From Rikenellaceae bacterium (lineage in GTDB: Bacteria; Bacteroidota; Bacteroidia; Bacteroidales; Rikenellaceae), in contig CABIXK010000006.1 in the NCBI GenBank assembly GCA_902362705.1, positions 102,102-117,587 on the forward strand: a stretch of DNA of 15,486 bases. Direction: 5' to 3'. Position 1 is the stretch's first letter. Every line of letters begins with the position of its first letter. Positions 1 through 6,560 of this stretch are shown here, piece after piece. The position numbers were made by a program, and so were the translations under genes. Below the pieces are notes generated by a model. It was not told the DNA's origin. It did not search any database and saw nothing but the letters and a program-made list of their open reading frames with translations.

Positions 1-10
1 AGCCGGCAAA

Positions 11-41
11 GGGGAAGCCTATGGCTTCGATAGGCTTTCCC
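11..41. repeat. Perfect-arm hairpin, possible terminator of a gene to the left
   Basis: The arms at 11-21 and 31-41 form an 11-bp stem with one G-T pair around a 9-base loop. There is no good T-run on either side (minus-strand tail reads CTTTGCC), so a role as intrinsic terminator is only a possibility. It could equally belong to the palindromic repeat that starts at about position 49. Confidence 0.35.
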
Positions 42-48
42 GAATCAC

Positions 49-168
49 GCAGCGTCAAGTGCGCGGCCCGCAGCCTCTTTCGGCGGCGGAGGCCCGCACT
101 TCGCGGCTGATCGTCCGCGCCTCCATCGTCCCTCCGCTGGCCGCGGGTTGTGGTAATGAACAGTGAAT
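49..168. repeat. Palindromic intergenic repeat, copy A
   Basis: Bases 49-75 match 6282-6308 at 22 of 27 positions. The right arm around 131-147 (CCTCCGCTGGCCGCGGG) resembles the right arms of copies B (6000-6016) and C (6347 onward). An AT-rich box at 154-168 (TAATGAACAGTGAAT) matches the reverse complement of 6261-6275 at 14 of 15 positions. No open frame in it looks like a gene. It lies just downstream of the minus-strand gene ending at 174. Confidence 0.6.
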
Positions 169-173
169 GCGAA

Positions 174-578
174 TTATGAATCGCCCTCGCCGCGCAGCTC
201 GACCGAGGCGCCCGACCAGGGGTTGATGGCGAAGCGCTCGCGGCGCAGCAGGGCGCCGTCGCGGCGGATCTCCACCTCGAGCGGGAAGGTGCGCGAGGCG
301 GCGATGTCGTTGTCGGCCGGCAGCGTGTGGGGGATGACGTAGAGGAAGCATACGAAGCGCGCGCAGGGTTCCGTGCGCAGCTCGATCCGCCGTTCGGCGG
401 CCCCGGCGGGCGGCGACGCGAGGTTGCTGCCCACGGCGGCCAGCTGTGACGAGGCGGAGGCGAAGCCGGTGCGGCGCCCCTCGGCGTCGAAGCAGCCGCA
501 CGTGAGGGCCACGTTGTAGCGCCAGAACCCCTCGTAGGGGCTCTGCACTTCGATGGTGAATGGTGCGTCGGCGGTCAT
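174..578 (-). CDS. Hypothetical protein, about 134 aa, possible leaderless mRNA
   Basis: I do not recognise this family. The protein is soluble-looking, with no signal peptide or membrane segment. It has alternating beta-type segments, a Cys-Gly-Cys motif near residue 28, and a C-terminal stretch NPWSGASVEL that looks structured. The ATG at 578 is preferred over a TTG at 614, because the promoter-like TATCTTCG (584-591) lies between them and would be inside the coding region if TTG were used. The gene diverges from yceD at 700, sharing a 121-bp promoter region, and its end abuts the palindromic repeat copy A. Base composition matches the GC-rich chromosome. That it is a real gene rests on the promoter, the lack of a better frame and protein-like composition. 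Confidence 0.6.
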   Translation of the reverse strand: MTADAPFTIEVQSPYEGFWRYNVALTCGCFDAEGRRTGFASASSQLAAVGSNLASPPAGAAERRIELRTEPCARFVCFLYVIPHTLPADNDIAASRTFPLEVEIRRDGALLRRERFAINPWSGASVELRGEGDS

Positions 579-583
579 CGGTG

Positions 584-615
584 CGAAGATACGATAATTT
601 GGCCGCAACGCCAAA
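584..615 (-). promoter_or_regulatory. Bacteroidota-type promoter for the 174-578 gene
   Basis: Reading on the minus strand, TTTG (612-615) is followed after 20 bases by TATCTTCG (584-591), close to the phylum consensus TTTG-N19/20-TAnnTTTG. Only five bases separate the -7 element from the ATG at 578, so the message would have almost no leader. Confidence 0.6.
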
Positions 616-650
616 TCGGACGCGGCGAGGGGTAAAACTCGTGCGAATTC

Positions 651-681
651 TTTGCGAATGTCCTATTTTTTCGTAACTTTG
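651..681 (+). promoter_or_regulatory. Bacteroidota-type promoter for the yceD-rpmF-plsX-fabH operon
   Basis: TTTG at 651-654 and TAACTTTG at 674-681 are separated by 19 bases, which matches the phylum sigma-factor consensus exactly. The start codon of yceD follows 18 bases after the -7 element. Confidence 0.75.
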
Positions 682-699
682 CGCACTAAATGCGCATAG

Positions 700-1344
700 A
701 TGGAGCAGATCGAAGAGTATACGATCCCCTTCCGAGGGCTTAAAAGCGGGATTTACGAGTACGCTTTCCGGCTCGCCAAGCCCCTCTTCGAGGCTTTCGG
801 CAGCACCGAGATCAAGGACGGCGAGTGCGCCGCCCACGTGCGCATGGAGCGCCGCGAGAACGGGCTGTCGTTCGACGTGCAGATCTCGGGCTCGGTGGTC
901 GTGGAGTGCGACCGCTGCCTGGAGGACTGCACCGTGGGGATCGACTTCGAGGGCCGCATCGAGGCGAAGTTCTCCGAGGAGGTGCGCGATTACGACGGCG
1001 AGGTGCTGTGGCTCATGCCCGGCCAGAGCGAGGTCGACCTGGCGCAGTACCTCTACGAGAGCGTCGTGCTCTCGCTGCCCTACCAGCGGGTACACCCCGA
1101 GGGGCAGTGCGATCCGGCGATGATGGAGCGCTTCCGCATCGTCTCGGGCGAGGAGTTCGGCGCGATCGAGCGCGAGGCCGAGCAGTGGCAGCCGCAGGGC
1201 GAGTGGGAGAAGCTCGCGGCCCTGCGCGAGCGCATGCAGGCCGAAGAGGCCGGGGCCCCCGGAGCGGACGGCGAAGAGCCGGCCGAAGCAGCCGATGCGA
1301 CCGGCGCTGCCGGAGACGAAATGACGAATACGTTGAACTTATAA
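700..1344 (+). CDS. yceD: YceD/DUF177 family protein
   Basis: This is a DUF177 (YceD) protein of 214 residues. In other bacteria the family lies directly upstream of rpmF, and YceD has been linked to 23S rRNA accumulation. The family motif is visible as VECDRCLEDC (Cys70, Cys73, Cys77), followed by the conserved helix-containing block VDLAQYLYESVVLSLPYQRVHP near residues 111-132. The last 40 residues are an Ala/Glu/Gly-rich tail, longer than usual and probably disordered. The stop is 13 bases before rpmF, so the two are co-transcribed from the promoter at 651-681. The ATG at 700 is the first in frame after that promoter. Family assignment is firm; molecular role is taken from homologues. Confidence 0.88.
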   Translation: MEQIEEYTIPFRGLKSGIYEYAFRLAKPLFEAFGSTEIKDGECAAHVRMERRENGLSFDVQISGSVVVECDRCLEDCTVGIDFEGRIEAKFSEEVRDYDGEVLWLMPGQSEVDLAQYLYESVVLSLPYQRVHPEGQCDPAMMERFRIVSGEEFGAIEREAEQWQPQGEWEKLAALRERMQAEEAGAPGADGEEPAEAADATGAAGDEMTNTLNL

Positions 1345-1357
1345 ATAAACAGGTAAA

Positions 1358-1543
1358 ATGGCACATCCCAAACACAAAATCTCGTCGACGCGACGCGACA
1401 AGAGAAGAACCCACTACAAGGCAGTTGTCCCGACGGTCGTAACCTGCTCGAACTGCGGCGCCGCTACGCTCTACCACCGCGTATGCCCCGAGTGCGGTTT
1501 CTACCGCGGCAAGCTGGCCATCGAGAAGAAGGCCGCCGAATAA
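1358..1543 (+). CDS. rpmF: 50S ribosomal protein L32
   Basis: L32 is a small protein of the large ribosomal subunit, here 61 residues, the usual length. It begins MAHPKHKISSTRRDKRRTHYK, the basic N-terminal arm typical of the family. It has a four-cysteine zinc ribbon (Cys30, Cys33, Cys43, Cys46), so this is the zinc-binding form rather than a cysteine-free paralogue. It is the second gene of the operon. An intrinsic-terminator-like hairpin follows 14 bases after the stop, which could lower transcription into plsX relative to rpmF. Confidence 0.97.
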   Translation: MAHPKHKISSTRRDKRRTHYKAVVPTVVTCSNCGAATLYHRVCPECGFYRGKLAIEKKAAE

Positions 1544-1557
1544 ATCGGCCGGAAGCG

Positions 1558-1590
1558 GCTCCGCGCGGTGTGCGGAGCTCTTTCTGTTGT
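1558..1590 (+). terminator. Terminator or attenuator between rpmF and plsX
   Basis: GCTCCGC (1558-1564) pairs with GCGGAGC (1572-1578) around a 7-base loop, followed by a T-rich tail TCTTTCTGTTGT. The stem is short but perfect. Since plsX and fabH continue in the same direction, it may only partly stop transcription, giving more rpmF than plsX message. No clear promoter is visible between here and plsX. Confidence 0.5.
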
Positions 1591-1701
1591 AGTGAACAGG
1601 CGTCGCACCGTCCGCGAGGGCGGCGCGACGGATTGCGTCGTTCGCGCGAAGGGGCCCGAGGCTCCATCGCCGGCGGCGCGGACCTTTAAAACCAACGCAC
1701 T

Positions 1702-2649
1702 ATGTTAAAGATTGGTGTAGATGCCATGGGCGGCGACTTCGCCCCCGAGGCTGCGGTCCGGGGCGCCGTCATGGCGCTCGACGCCATCGGCGCCGAAAGC
1801 CGTATCGTGCTCTTCGGCGACGAGGCGCGCATCCGCGAGCTGCTCGCCGCCGAGCAGTGCCCGGCCGAGCGGTTCGACATCGTGGCGACCACCGAGGTGA
1901 TCGAGATGGGCGACCATCCGGCCAAGGCGTTCCAGGCGAAGAGCGATTCGAGCATCGCGGTGGGCTTCGGATACCTGGCCAAAGGGCTCGTCGACGGCTT
2001 CGCGAGCGCCGGGTCGACCGGCGCGATGATGGTCGGCTCGATGTATGCCGTCAAGCCCATCGAGGGGGTCATCCGCCCCGCCATCTCGTCGCTCGTGCCG
2101 ACGGCGTCGGGGCGTCCGGCCCTGCTGCTCGACGTGGGTCTGAACGTCGACTGCAAGCCCGAGGTGCTGGCCCAGTACGGTCTGATCGGCTCGATCTACG
2201 CCGAGGCGGTGCTCGGCATCGAGAACCCTCGCGTGGGCGTGCTCAACATCGGCGAGGAGGAGACCAAGGGCAACGCCCAGTCGAAGGCTACCTACGAGCT
2301 GCTCAGGGCCGAGGAGCGCATCCGCTTCGTCGGCAACGTCGAGGGGTCGCACATCTTCTCGGGCAAGATCGCCGATGTGATCGTCTGCGACGGCTTCGTG
2401 GGCAACACCGTGCTCAAGATGGCCGAGGGTCTCTATCGGATCAACAAGGCTCTGGGCGGCGGCAACGCCTTCTGGGACGCCATGAACTACGAAAACGTGG
2501 GCGGCACGCCGGTGCTCGGCGTCAACGCTCCCGTGCTGATCGGTCACGGCATCTCCTCGCCCAAGGCGATCCGGAGCATGATCCTCTCGGCCGAGCGCTG
2601 CATCCGGTCGGGCTTCACGCACCGCCTGCAGCAGGTATTCAACAGTTAG
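1702..2649 (+). CDS. plsX: Phosphate acyltransferase PlsX
   Basis: PlsX makes acyl-phosphate from acyl-ACP and phosphate, the first step of the PlsX/PlsY route to phosphatidic acid, and works at the inner face of the membrane. The 315-residue length is normal. Visible family motifs are DAMGGD (residues 7-12), [43 protein letters not shown] and [13 protein letters not shown] near the C-terminus. The usual DVGANVDCKP block carries Leu in place of Ala here, a mild change. It sits between rpmF and fabH, the classical order that couples ribosome, fatty-acid and phospholipid synthesis. The 158-base gap to rpmF holds a hairpin. Confidence 0.96.
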   Translation: MLKIGVDAMGGDFAPEAAVRGAVMALDAIGAESRIVLFGDEARIRELLAAEQCPAERFDIVATTEVIEMGDHPAKAFQAKSDSSIAVGFGYLAKGLVDGFASAGSTGAMMVGSMYAVKPIEGVIRPAISSLVPTASGRPALLLDVGLNVDCKPEVLAQYGLIGSIYAEAVLGIENPRVGVLNIGEEETKGNAQSKATYELLRAEERIRFVGNVEGSHIFSGKIADVIVCDGFVGNTVLKMAEGLYRINKALGGGNAFWDAMNYENVGGTPVLGVNAPVLIGHGISSPKAIRSMILSAERCIRSGFTHRLQQVFNS

Positions 2650-2773
2650 TAAACGCCGATCGCCGGCCGCGGCGGTCCGGGCCCGAGGGTGCCGGACGCA
2701 TCGCCGCGACGGGGCCGAAGCCCCTCCCTCCGCTGCGGCGGGGCGTGCGGTCGCGAAATTAAAAGTCAAGTTA

Positions 2774-3802
2774 ATGGGAAAGATTTCAGCAGCCATAACG
2801 GGCGTGGGTCAGTACCTGCCCGACTATCTTCTGACCAACGACGAGCTGAGCCGTATGGTCGACACCTCGGACGAGTGGATCACCTCGCACACCGGCATCA
2901 AGACCCGTCACATCCTCAAGGCCGACGGCGTGGGCACCTCCTACATGGGAGCGCGCGCCGTGCAGAACCTGCTGGACAAGACCGGCATCGATCCGATGGA
3001 GGTCGACGTGGTGATCTGCGCCACGATCACCCCCGACATGTTCTTCCCCTCGACGGGTAACCTGATCGCCGACCAGGCAGGCTGCAAGAACGCCTTCGCC
3101 TACGACGTATCGGCCGCCTGCTCGGGCTTCCTCTTCGCCCTGACGACCGGCGCCAAGTACATCGAGGCGGGCACGAGCAAGAAGGTGGTCGTCGTGGGTG
3201 CCGACAAGATGTCGTCGATCATCGACTACACCGACCGCACCACCTGCCCGCTCTTCGGCGACGGTGCTGCGGCCGTGCTGCTGGAGCCCAACACCGAGGG
3301 GCTGGGTCTGGTCGACTCGATCCTCCGCTCCGACGGCTCGGGCGAGTTGCAGCTCTACATGAAGGCGGGCGGTTCGCGCTATCCGGCCTCGATCGAGACG
3401 GTGCAGAACAACTGGCACACGATCACGTGGGACGGTCCGGCGATCTTCAAGGCCGCCGTGTCGAAGATGTCCGACGTGTCGGTGGAGATCATGGAGAAGC
3501 ACAACCTGACGGGCGAGGACGTGCGCTTCCTCGTGCCGCACCAGGCCAACCTGCGCATCATCGACGCCACGGCGCGCCGCATGGGCATCGGCAAGGAGAA
3601 GTGCATGATCAACATCGACCGCAACGGCAACACCACCGCGGCGACCATCCCCACCTGCCTCTACGACTACGAGAAGGAGCTGCGCCCGGGCGACAACCTC
3701 ATTCTCTCGGCCTTCGGCGGCGGCTACACGTGGGGTGCGATCTACCTCAAGTGGGCCTACGACGGCTCGAAGAGCTGCCAGCTGGGCGCCGGCGAGGAGT
3801 AG
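2774..3802 (+). CDS. fabH: Beta-ketoacyl-ACP synthase III
   Basis: FabH condenses acetyl-CoA (or branched acyl-CoA) with malonyl-ACP to start type II fatty-acid synthesis in the cytoplasm. All three catalytic residues are visible: Cys116 in SAACSGF, His256 in VPHQAN and Asn286 in [10 protein letters not shown]. At 342 residues it is slightly longer than enterobacterial FabH because of a short C-terminal extension after LKWAYDG. The ATG at 2774 gives the canonical N-terminus ([20 protein letters not shown]). A GC-rich 124-base gap separates it from plsX, with no obvious promoter. Transcription probably ends at the hairpin at 4031-4074. Whether it prefers acetyl or branched primers cannot be read from the sequence. 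Confidence 0.96.
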   Translation: MGKISAAITGVGQYLPDYLLTNDELSRMVDTSDEWITSHTGIKTRHILKADGVGTSYMGARAVQNLLDKTGIDPMEVDVVICATITPDMFFPSTGNLIADQAGCKNAFAYDVSAACSGFLFALTTGAKYIEAGTSKKVVVVGADKMSSIIDYTDRTTCPLFGDGAAAVLLEPNTEGLGLVDSILRSDGSGELQLYMKAGGSRYPASIETVQNNWHTITWDGPAIFKAAVSKMSDVSVEIMEKHNLTGEDVRFLVPHQANLRIIDATARRMGIGKEKCMINIDRNGNTTAATIPTCLYDYEKELRPGDNLILSAFGGGYTWGAIYLKWAYDGSKSCQLGAGEE

Positions 3803-4030
3803 CCTTCCGCCGGGCCGGGACGCGTCGGGCGGGCCGGACGGCCGGATGTGCCGGGAGCGTGTCGGGTGCGTTGCCGATGTCCTGGACGGGCCGGACGTGC
3901 TGCCGGGTGTGCCGGGAGCGTGTCGGGAGCGTGTCGGGAGGGGGCCGCACGGGGCCGTGTCGGGCGTATCGCCGGACGTGCCGGGTGCCCGTGGGGGCGC
4001 TGCCGGAGGCTTCCCGCCCTGCTGCTGACG
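3803..4030. repeat. GC-rich degenerate repeat tract downstream of fabH
   Basis: This tract is built from related short units. GTGCCGGGAGCGTGTCGGG occurs at 3848-3866 and 3909-3927, and the 11-bp unit AGCGTGTCGGG is repeated in tandem at 3917-3938 with a further copy at 3856-3866. GCCGGACGTGC occurs at 3890-3900 and 3971-3981. Several frames are open through it on both strands, but their low-complexity Pro/Arg/Gly translations look like a by-product of the repeats. I see no gene. Confidence 0.6.
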
Positions 4031-4074
4031 AAAAGGCGGAGACTCTTTTGTTGCAAAGGAGTCTCCGCTTTTTT
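4031..4074 (+). terminator. Strong intrinsic terminator of the fabH operon
   Basis: Arms 4036-4050 and 4054-4068 form a 15-bp stem with one G-T pair and a 3-base loop, preceded by AAAA and followed by TTTTTT (4069-4074). It would end transcripts leaving fabH. The A-run on the left gives weaker potential on the other strand. Confidence 0.9.
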
Positions 4075-4130
4075 CATGCGGCTGGGGATGGGCAGGGCCG
4101 ATACCGCTATAAGATAATGCGATGCGATTT

Positions 4131-4164
4131 GTTGCGCGATTTCGGGAAAACTGTTGTATATTTG
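4131..4164 (+). promoter_or_regulatory. Bacteroidota-type promoter for ferritin
   Basis: TATATTTG at 4157-4164 is a perfect -7 element. The upstream element is GTTG at 4131-4134 (TTTGTTG context), 22 bases before it. The ferritin ATG follows 36 bases later. Confidence 0.65.
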
Positions 4165-4200
4165 CATGGATAAGAACGAACACAACAAACGGATACGATT

Positions 4201-4722
4201 ATGCTGAGCAACAAATTGCACGACGCGCTCAACGCGCAGATCAACGCCGAGCTCTGGTCGGCCTATCTCTACCTCTCGATGTCGATGGATGCCGAGGCCA
4301 AGGGGCTGAAGGGCGTCGCCAACTGGTTCTACATCCAGTTCCGCGAGGAGCAGGACCATGCCCGCATCTTTATGAACTACCTCCTCTCGCGCGACTGCGA
4401 GGTGAAGCTCGCCCCGATCGCCGAGGTGCGCACCGCCTGGTCGTCGCCCCTGGAGATGTTCCGCGACACGCTGGAGCACGAGAAGAAGGTCACGGCCATG
4501 ATCAACAACCTGGCGGCCATCGCTGCCGAGGACAAGGATTTCGCCTCGTCGAACATGCTCGTGTGGTTCATCGACGAGCAGGTCGAGGAGGAGGAGAACG
4601 CCCGCGGCATGATCGCCGCCTGCGAGGCGGTCGAGGGCAACAAGTTCGGGCTCTACATGCTCGACAAGGAGCTCGCGGCCCGCGCGTATGCCACTCCGTC
4701 GCCGCTCGCTGCGAAGGAGTAG
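4201..4722 (+). CDS. ftnA: Ferritin, non-haem type (FtnA family)
   Basis: Ferritin oxidises Fe(II) and stores it as a mineral inside a 24-subunit shell. The 173-residue length is typical. The full ferroxidase centre is present at the same numbering as E. coli FtnA: Glu17, Glu50, His53, Glu94 and Glu130, with Gln127, and the third-site glutamates Glu49, Glu126 and Glu129. It has no haem-ligand signature of bacterioferritin and no membrane segment. It is a single-gene transcription unit, with its own promoter at 4131-4164 and a terminator at 4746-4785. No clear iron-responsive operator is visible. Substrate and activity follow from the complete active site. Confidence 0.95.
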   Translation: MLSNKLHDALNAQINAELWSAYLYLSMSMDAEAKGLKGVANWFYIQFREEQDHARIFMNYLLSRDCEVKLAPIAEVRTAWSSPLEMFRDTLEHEKKVTAMINNLAAIAAEDKDFASSNMLVWFIDEQVEEEENARGMIAACEAVEGNKFGLYMLDKELAARAYATPSPLAAKE

Positions 4723-4745
4723 GGCGCAGGCTATAGGCCGAGACG

Positions 4746-4785
4746 ATCCGCCGCATCCCGCCTTATGGGGTGCGGCGGATTTTTT
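4746..4785. terminator. Bidirectional-type terminator between ferritin and the GNAT gene
   Basis: Arms 4746-4759 and 4767-4780 form a 14-bp stem with one G-T pair and a 7-base loop, followed by TTTTTT on the plus strand. The minus-strand GNAT gene stops at 4784, inside the T-run, so the same hairpin may serve both converging genes. The T-run is only good for ferritin. Confidence 0.88.
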
Positions 4786-5239
4786 ATGGGAGCTCCATCT
4801 CCAGGCGCACCATGTGGCGGCACTCGATGCCGTTCTCGAAGATCGGCTGCGGGTAGTAGCGGCGGAAGTAGTCGCGGTCGATGCCCGTGCGGCGGAACCC
4901 GCACCGTTCGTAGAGCGCCAGCTGCCCCAGGCCGGAGTTGCCCGTGCCGATCTCCAGGCGCCGCAGCCCCGCCCGGCGCGCCGTCCGGGCGGCGTGGGCG
5001 ATGAGCGCCGTGGCTATCCCCTGCCGCTGGTGGGCGGGGGCGACGGCGAGGTTGACGATCTCGGCCGTGAAGGGGCGCGTGTGCAGCAGGATGTATTCGC
5101 CCAGCGTCTCGTCGCCGCGGCGGGCGACGTAGCAGACCCCGCGATGGATATAGTCGTCGACCGAGGCGTCGTATTCGTCGGCCAGGAGCAGCAGGTCGCG
5201 CGGGGGTGTCGCGGTGGGGAGGATCTCGAAGTCGGTCAT
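4784..5239 (-). CDS. GNAT family N-acetyltransferase
   Basis: A 151-residue GNAT acyltransferase, expected to move an acetyl group from acetyl-CoA to an amine. Motif A with the pyrophosphate-binding loop is clear as VNLAVAPAHQRQGIATALI (residues 62-80, loop QRQGIA). The C-terminal ALYERCGFRR (108-117) is the usual motif B, and the tail FRRYYPQPIFENG resembles a Bacteroidota subgroup. The substrate is unknown. The ATG at 5239 gives a complete domain; the same frame stays open upstream across the next gene, but that part is out of frame with the YqaA-like protein and has a GC-rich shadow composition. It could be co-transcribed with the YqaA-like gene 119 bases upstream; that gap holds a tandem 7-bp repeat and a run of eight G. 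Confidence 0.9.
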   Translation of the reverse strand: MTDFEILPTATPPRDLLLLADEYDASVDDYIHRGVCYVARRGDETLGEYILLHTRPFTAEIVNLAVAPAHQRQGIATALIAHAARTARRAGLRRLEIGTGNSGLGQLALYERCGFRRTGIDRDYFRRYYPQPIFENGIECRHMVRLEMELP

Positions 5240-5264
5240 CGGGGCGGGGGTGTTTGGGTTGTTC

Positions 5265-5316
5265 GGGGGGGGCGGGTCGTGTGCTGCCGGATGCGTGTTG
5301 CGTGTTGCGTGTTGCG
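5265..5316. repeat. G8 tract and tandem 7-bp repeat upstream of the GNAT gene
   Basis: Eight consecutive G lie at 5265-5272. The 7-mer GCGTGTT is repeated three times, with a partial fourth copy, at 5293-5316. Both lie in the 119-base gap between the YqaA-like gene and the GNAT gene, about 25 to 80 bases before the GNAT start codon. Such tracts are prone to slippage. Confidence 0.7.
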
Positions 5317-5358
5317 GGTTCGCACTGCCCGTTGCCGGCCGGCGGAAGTTGTCGTGCG

Positions 5359-5820
5359 CTATGCGATCAGCGAGGCGATGCCCTCGGCGCCGGCCGCGAT
5401 GGCGCCGTAGCGGAGGGCCTTGCCCGTGCACATGGCCGCGGCCGTGAGCCACGGATTGCTGCGCATGAGCCCCAGCACGACGGCTATAGCGCCACCGATG
5501 CCGGGCAGGAAGGCGAAGAAGCCCATCAGGGCGCCGCGGCCCGCCAGGAAGCGGCGGGCGCGCTCCAGCCGTGCCTCGCTCACGCCCAGGCGGGCGATCC
5601 ACTCGGGGCGGCCGAGCATCCCGATCCAGTAGCAGGTCATGCCGCCGAGCGTGTTGCCCGCCGTGGCGGCGGCGACGCACCCCACGGGGTCGAGGCCCAG
5701 GCGCAGCAGCACCACGAGCACCGCCTCGGAGCAGAAGGGCAGGAGGCTCCCGGCGAGCACCGCCGCGAAGAAGAGACCCCAGTAGCCCCAGTCGATCAGT
5801 AGCTGTACAAGGCTTTCCAT
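5359..5820 (-). CDS. YqaA/DedA-like (VTT domain) membrane protein
   Basis: A 153-residue integral membrane protein of the SNARE-associated/VTT group, closest in size and layout to E. coli YqaA. Visible marks are SLLPFCSEAVLVVLL (residues 25-39), AGNTLGGMTCYWIG (54-67) and FFAFLPGIGGAIAVVLG (101-117), with hydrophobic segments near 15-39, 48-68, 98-118 and 126-152. DedA relatives take part in lipid carrier flipping or envelope homeostasis; the role of the YqaA branch is unsettled. The ATG at 5820 is chosen because TATCTTTG sits immediately upstream (5825-5832); the ATG at 5850 lies upstream of that element. Four bases separate element and start, so the mRNA may be leaderless. The GNAT gene follows downstream. 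Confidence 0.85.
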   Translation of the reverse strand: MESLVQLLIDWGYWGLFFAAVLAGSLLPFCSEAVLVVLLRLGLDPVGCVAAATAGNTLGGMTCYWIGMLGRPEWIARLGVSEARLERARRFLAGRGALMGFFAFLPGIGGAIAVVLGLMRSNPWLTAAAMCTGKALRYGAIAAGAEGIASLIA

Positions 5821-5824
5821 GGGG

Positions 5825-5832
5825 CAAAGATA
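5825..5832 (-). promoter_or_regulatory. -7 promoter element of the YqaA-like gene
   Basis: On the minus strand this reads TATCTTTG, a perfect TAnnTTTG. The upstream TTTG element is not well conserved. The start codon follows after only CCCC. Confidence 0.5.
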
Positions 5833-5888
5833 CGATAAATATATTTGCATTTTGCCGGGCGGAGTATCTTCGGCTGCGCCATTGACGA

Positions 5889-6080
5889 TTGAAAGTGGAA
5901 AATGAAGAGCCGGTAACGGGTGCTTGTTCGCGGAATTGCGGCCGAAGGCCGGCAGCCCGCAGCCACGGCGGGCGAAGGGCTGCTCTCTTCGATCGCGCCC
6001 CTCCGCTGCCTGCGGGCTGCGCTGCGGAAATGAATAACGTCCCGGAGGCTGATTTTCAATTTTCCACTTTCCATTTTCAA
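5889..6080. repeat. AT-rich inverted pair enclosing palindrome copy B
   Basis: GAAAGTGGAAAA near 5891-5902 is the exact reverse complement of TTTTCCACTTTC near 6060-6071, about 160 bases away. The two AT-rich boxes bracket the GC-rich palindrome copy B, giving the whole block the look of an element with inverted ends. A related tract (AAATGGAAAATTGCAAAGTGG) occurs at about 6227-6247. Confidence 0.5.
5952..6020. repeat. Palindromic intergenic repeat, copy B
   Basis: The left arm GCAGCCCGCAGCC (5952-5964) pairs with GCCTGCGGGCTGC (6008-6020), with one mismatch in 13. The central 20 bases at 5977-5996 match 6321-6340 of copy C at 18 of 20 positions. This marks it as a member of the same family as copies A and C. 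Confidence 0.65.
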
Positions 6081-6112
6081 CTCCTCATCGGGCCTTCGCC
6101 CGGGGTGGCTGC

Positions 6113-6221
6113 GGCCCGCCGGCTCTGCGAGCCGAGAGCAAGAGTGAAGTAAAGATGGGAGGGGCCGCGGAGGTGCAGATATGAATGGCACGCAGTTGGC
6201 CCGCCGGCTCTGCGAGCCGAG
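6113..6221. repeat. 24-bp perfect direct repeat with internal hairpin
   Basis: GGCCCGCCGGCTCTGCGAGC followed by CGAG occurs at 6113-6136 and again at 6198-6221, identical over 24 bases and 85 bases apart. Each copy contains CGGCTC-TGC-GAGCCG, a 6-bp hairpin. The second copy runs into an AT-rich tract and then palindrome copy C. Confidence 0.75.
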
Positions 6222-6260
6222 GTTGCAAATGGAAAATTGCAAAGTGGCCGCGAGGCCATT

Positions 6261-6367
6261 ATTCATTGTTCATTATTCTTTGCAGCGTCAGCTGCGCAGC
6301 CCGTAGCCACCCTCGGCGGAGGGCTGCTCGCTTCGTTCGCCAGCCCTTCCGCTGGCTACGCTCTGCG
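6261..6367. repeat. Palindromic intergenic repeat, copy C, with AT box
   Basis: The outer arms 6295-6309 and 6353-6367 match at 13 of 15 positions. Inside them, GCGGAGGGCTG (from 6316) pairs with CAGCCCTTCCGC (6341 onward), so the element could form a long hairpin or cruciform. The AT box ATTCATTGTTCATTA (6261-6275) is shared, reverse-complemented, with copy A, so C lies in the opposite orientation to A. Confidence 0.65.
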
Positions 6368-6560
6368 GCAAACCCCAATGGGGGGCTTCGACGGCCGCCA
6401 GCTTGCGGGCCCCGACTTGCGAACCAAGACTCGTTCCCGGGGACGGTTTGTATTTCGAAAAAAACGACAGCCGTTACGACGATCGGTCGTATTCGTACTC
6501 CGAACGGGTCGGGCGCGGGTTGCGGCACCGCGATTGCCCTTGAGAGGTAAAACGGCTTTT

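Larger units (their letters stand above)
5851..6560. other. Repeat-rich intergenic region without a gene
   Basis: About 700 bases with no convincing gene. The tract is a mosaic of two palindromic repeat copies (5952-6020 and 6282-6367), a 24-bp direct repeat (6113-6136 and 6198-6221), and AT-rich boxes of the TTTTCCACTTTCC and ATTCATTGTTCATT types. The frames open through it translate to low-complexity Ala/Arg/Gly sequence. The last 130 bases must hold the start of the DoxX-like transcript, but no good promoter match was found there. Confidence 0.6.

Noticed and set aside
2786..4183. Long minus-strand open frame opposite fabH and its downstream tract
   Set aside because: The translation is rich in His, Val, Arg and Gly, typical of the antisense of a GC-rich gene. 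FabH on the other strand has a full active site.
5240..5827. A fused long protein joining the GNAT domain to an upstream open frame
   Set aside because: The upstream part is read out of frame across the YqaA-like gene and gives Arg/Gly/His-rich shadow sequence. The YqaA frame has clear membrane segments.
5840..5847. Plus-strand TATATTTG promoter facing the repeat region
   Set aside because: It matches the -7 element, but no gene lies downstream for 700 bases and no TTTG partner is at the right spacing. It is probably chance in AT-rich DNA.
5889..6367. CRISPR array in the repeat-rich intergenic region
   Set aside because: The repeats are unequal, imperfect and not regularly spaced, and there are no cas genes.
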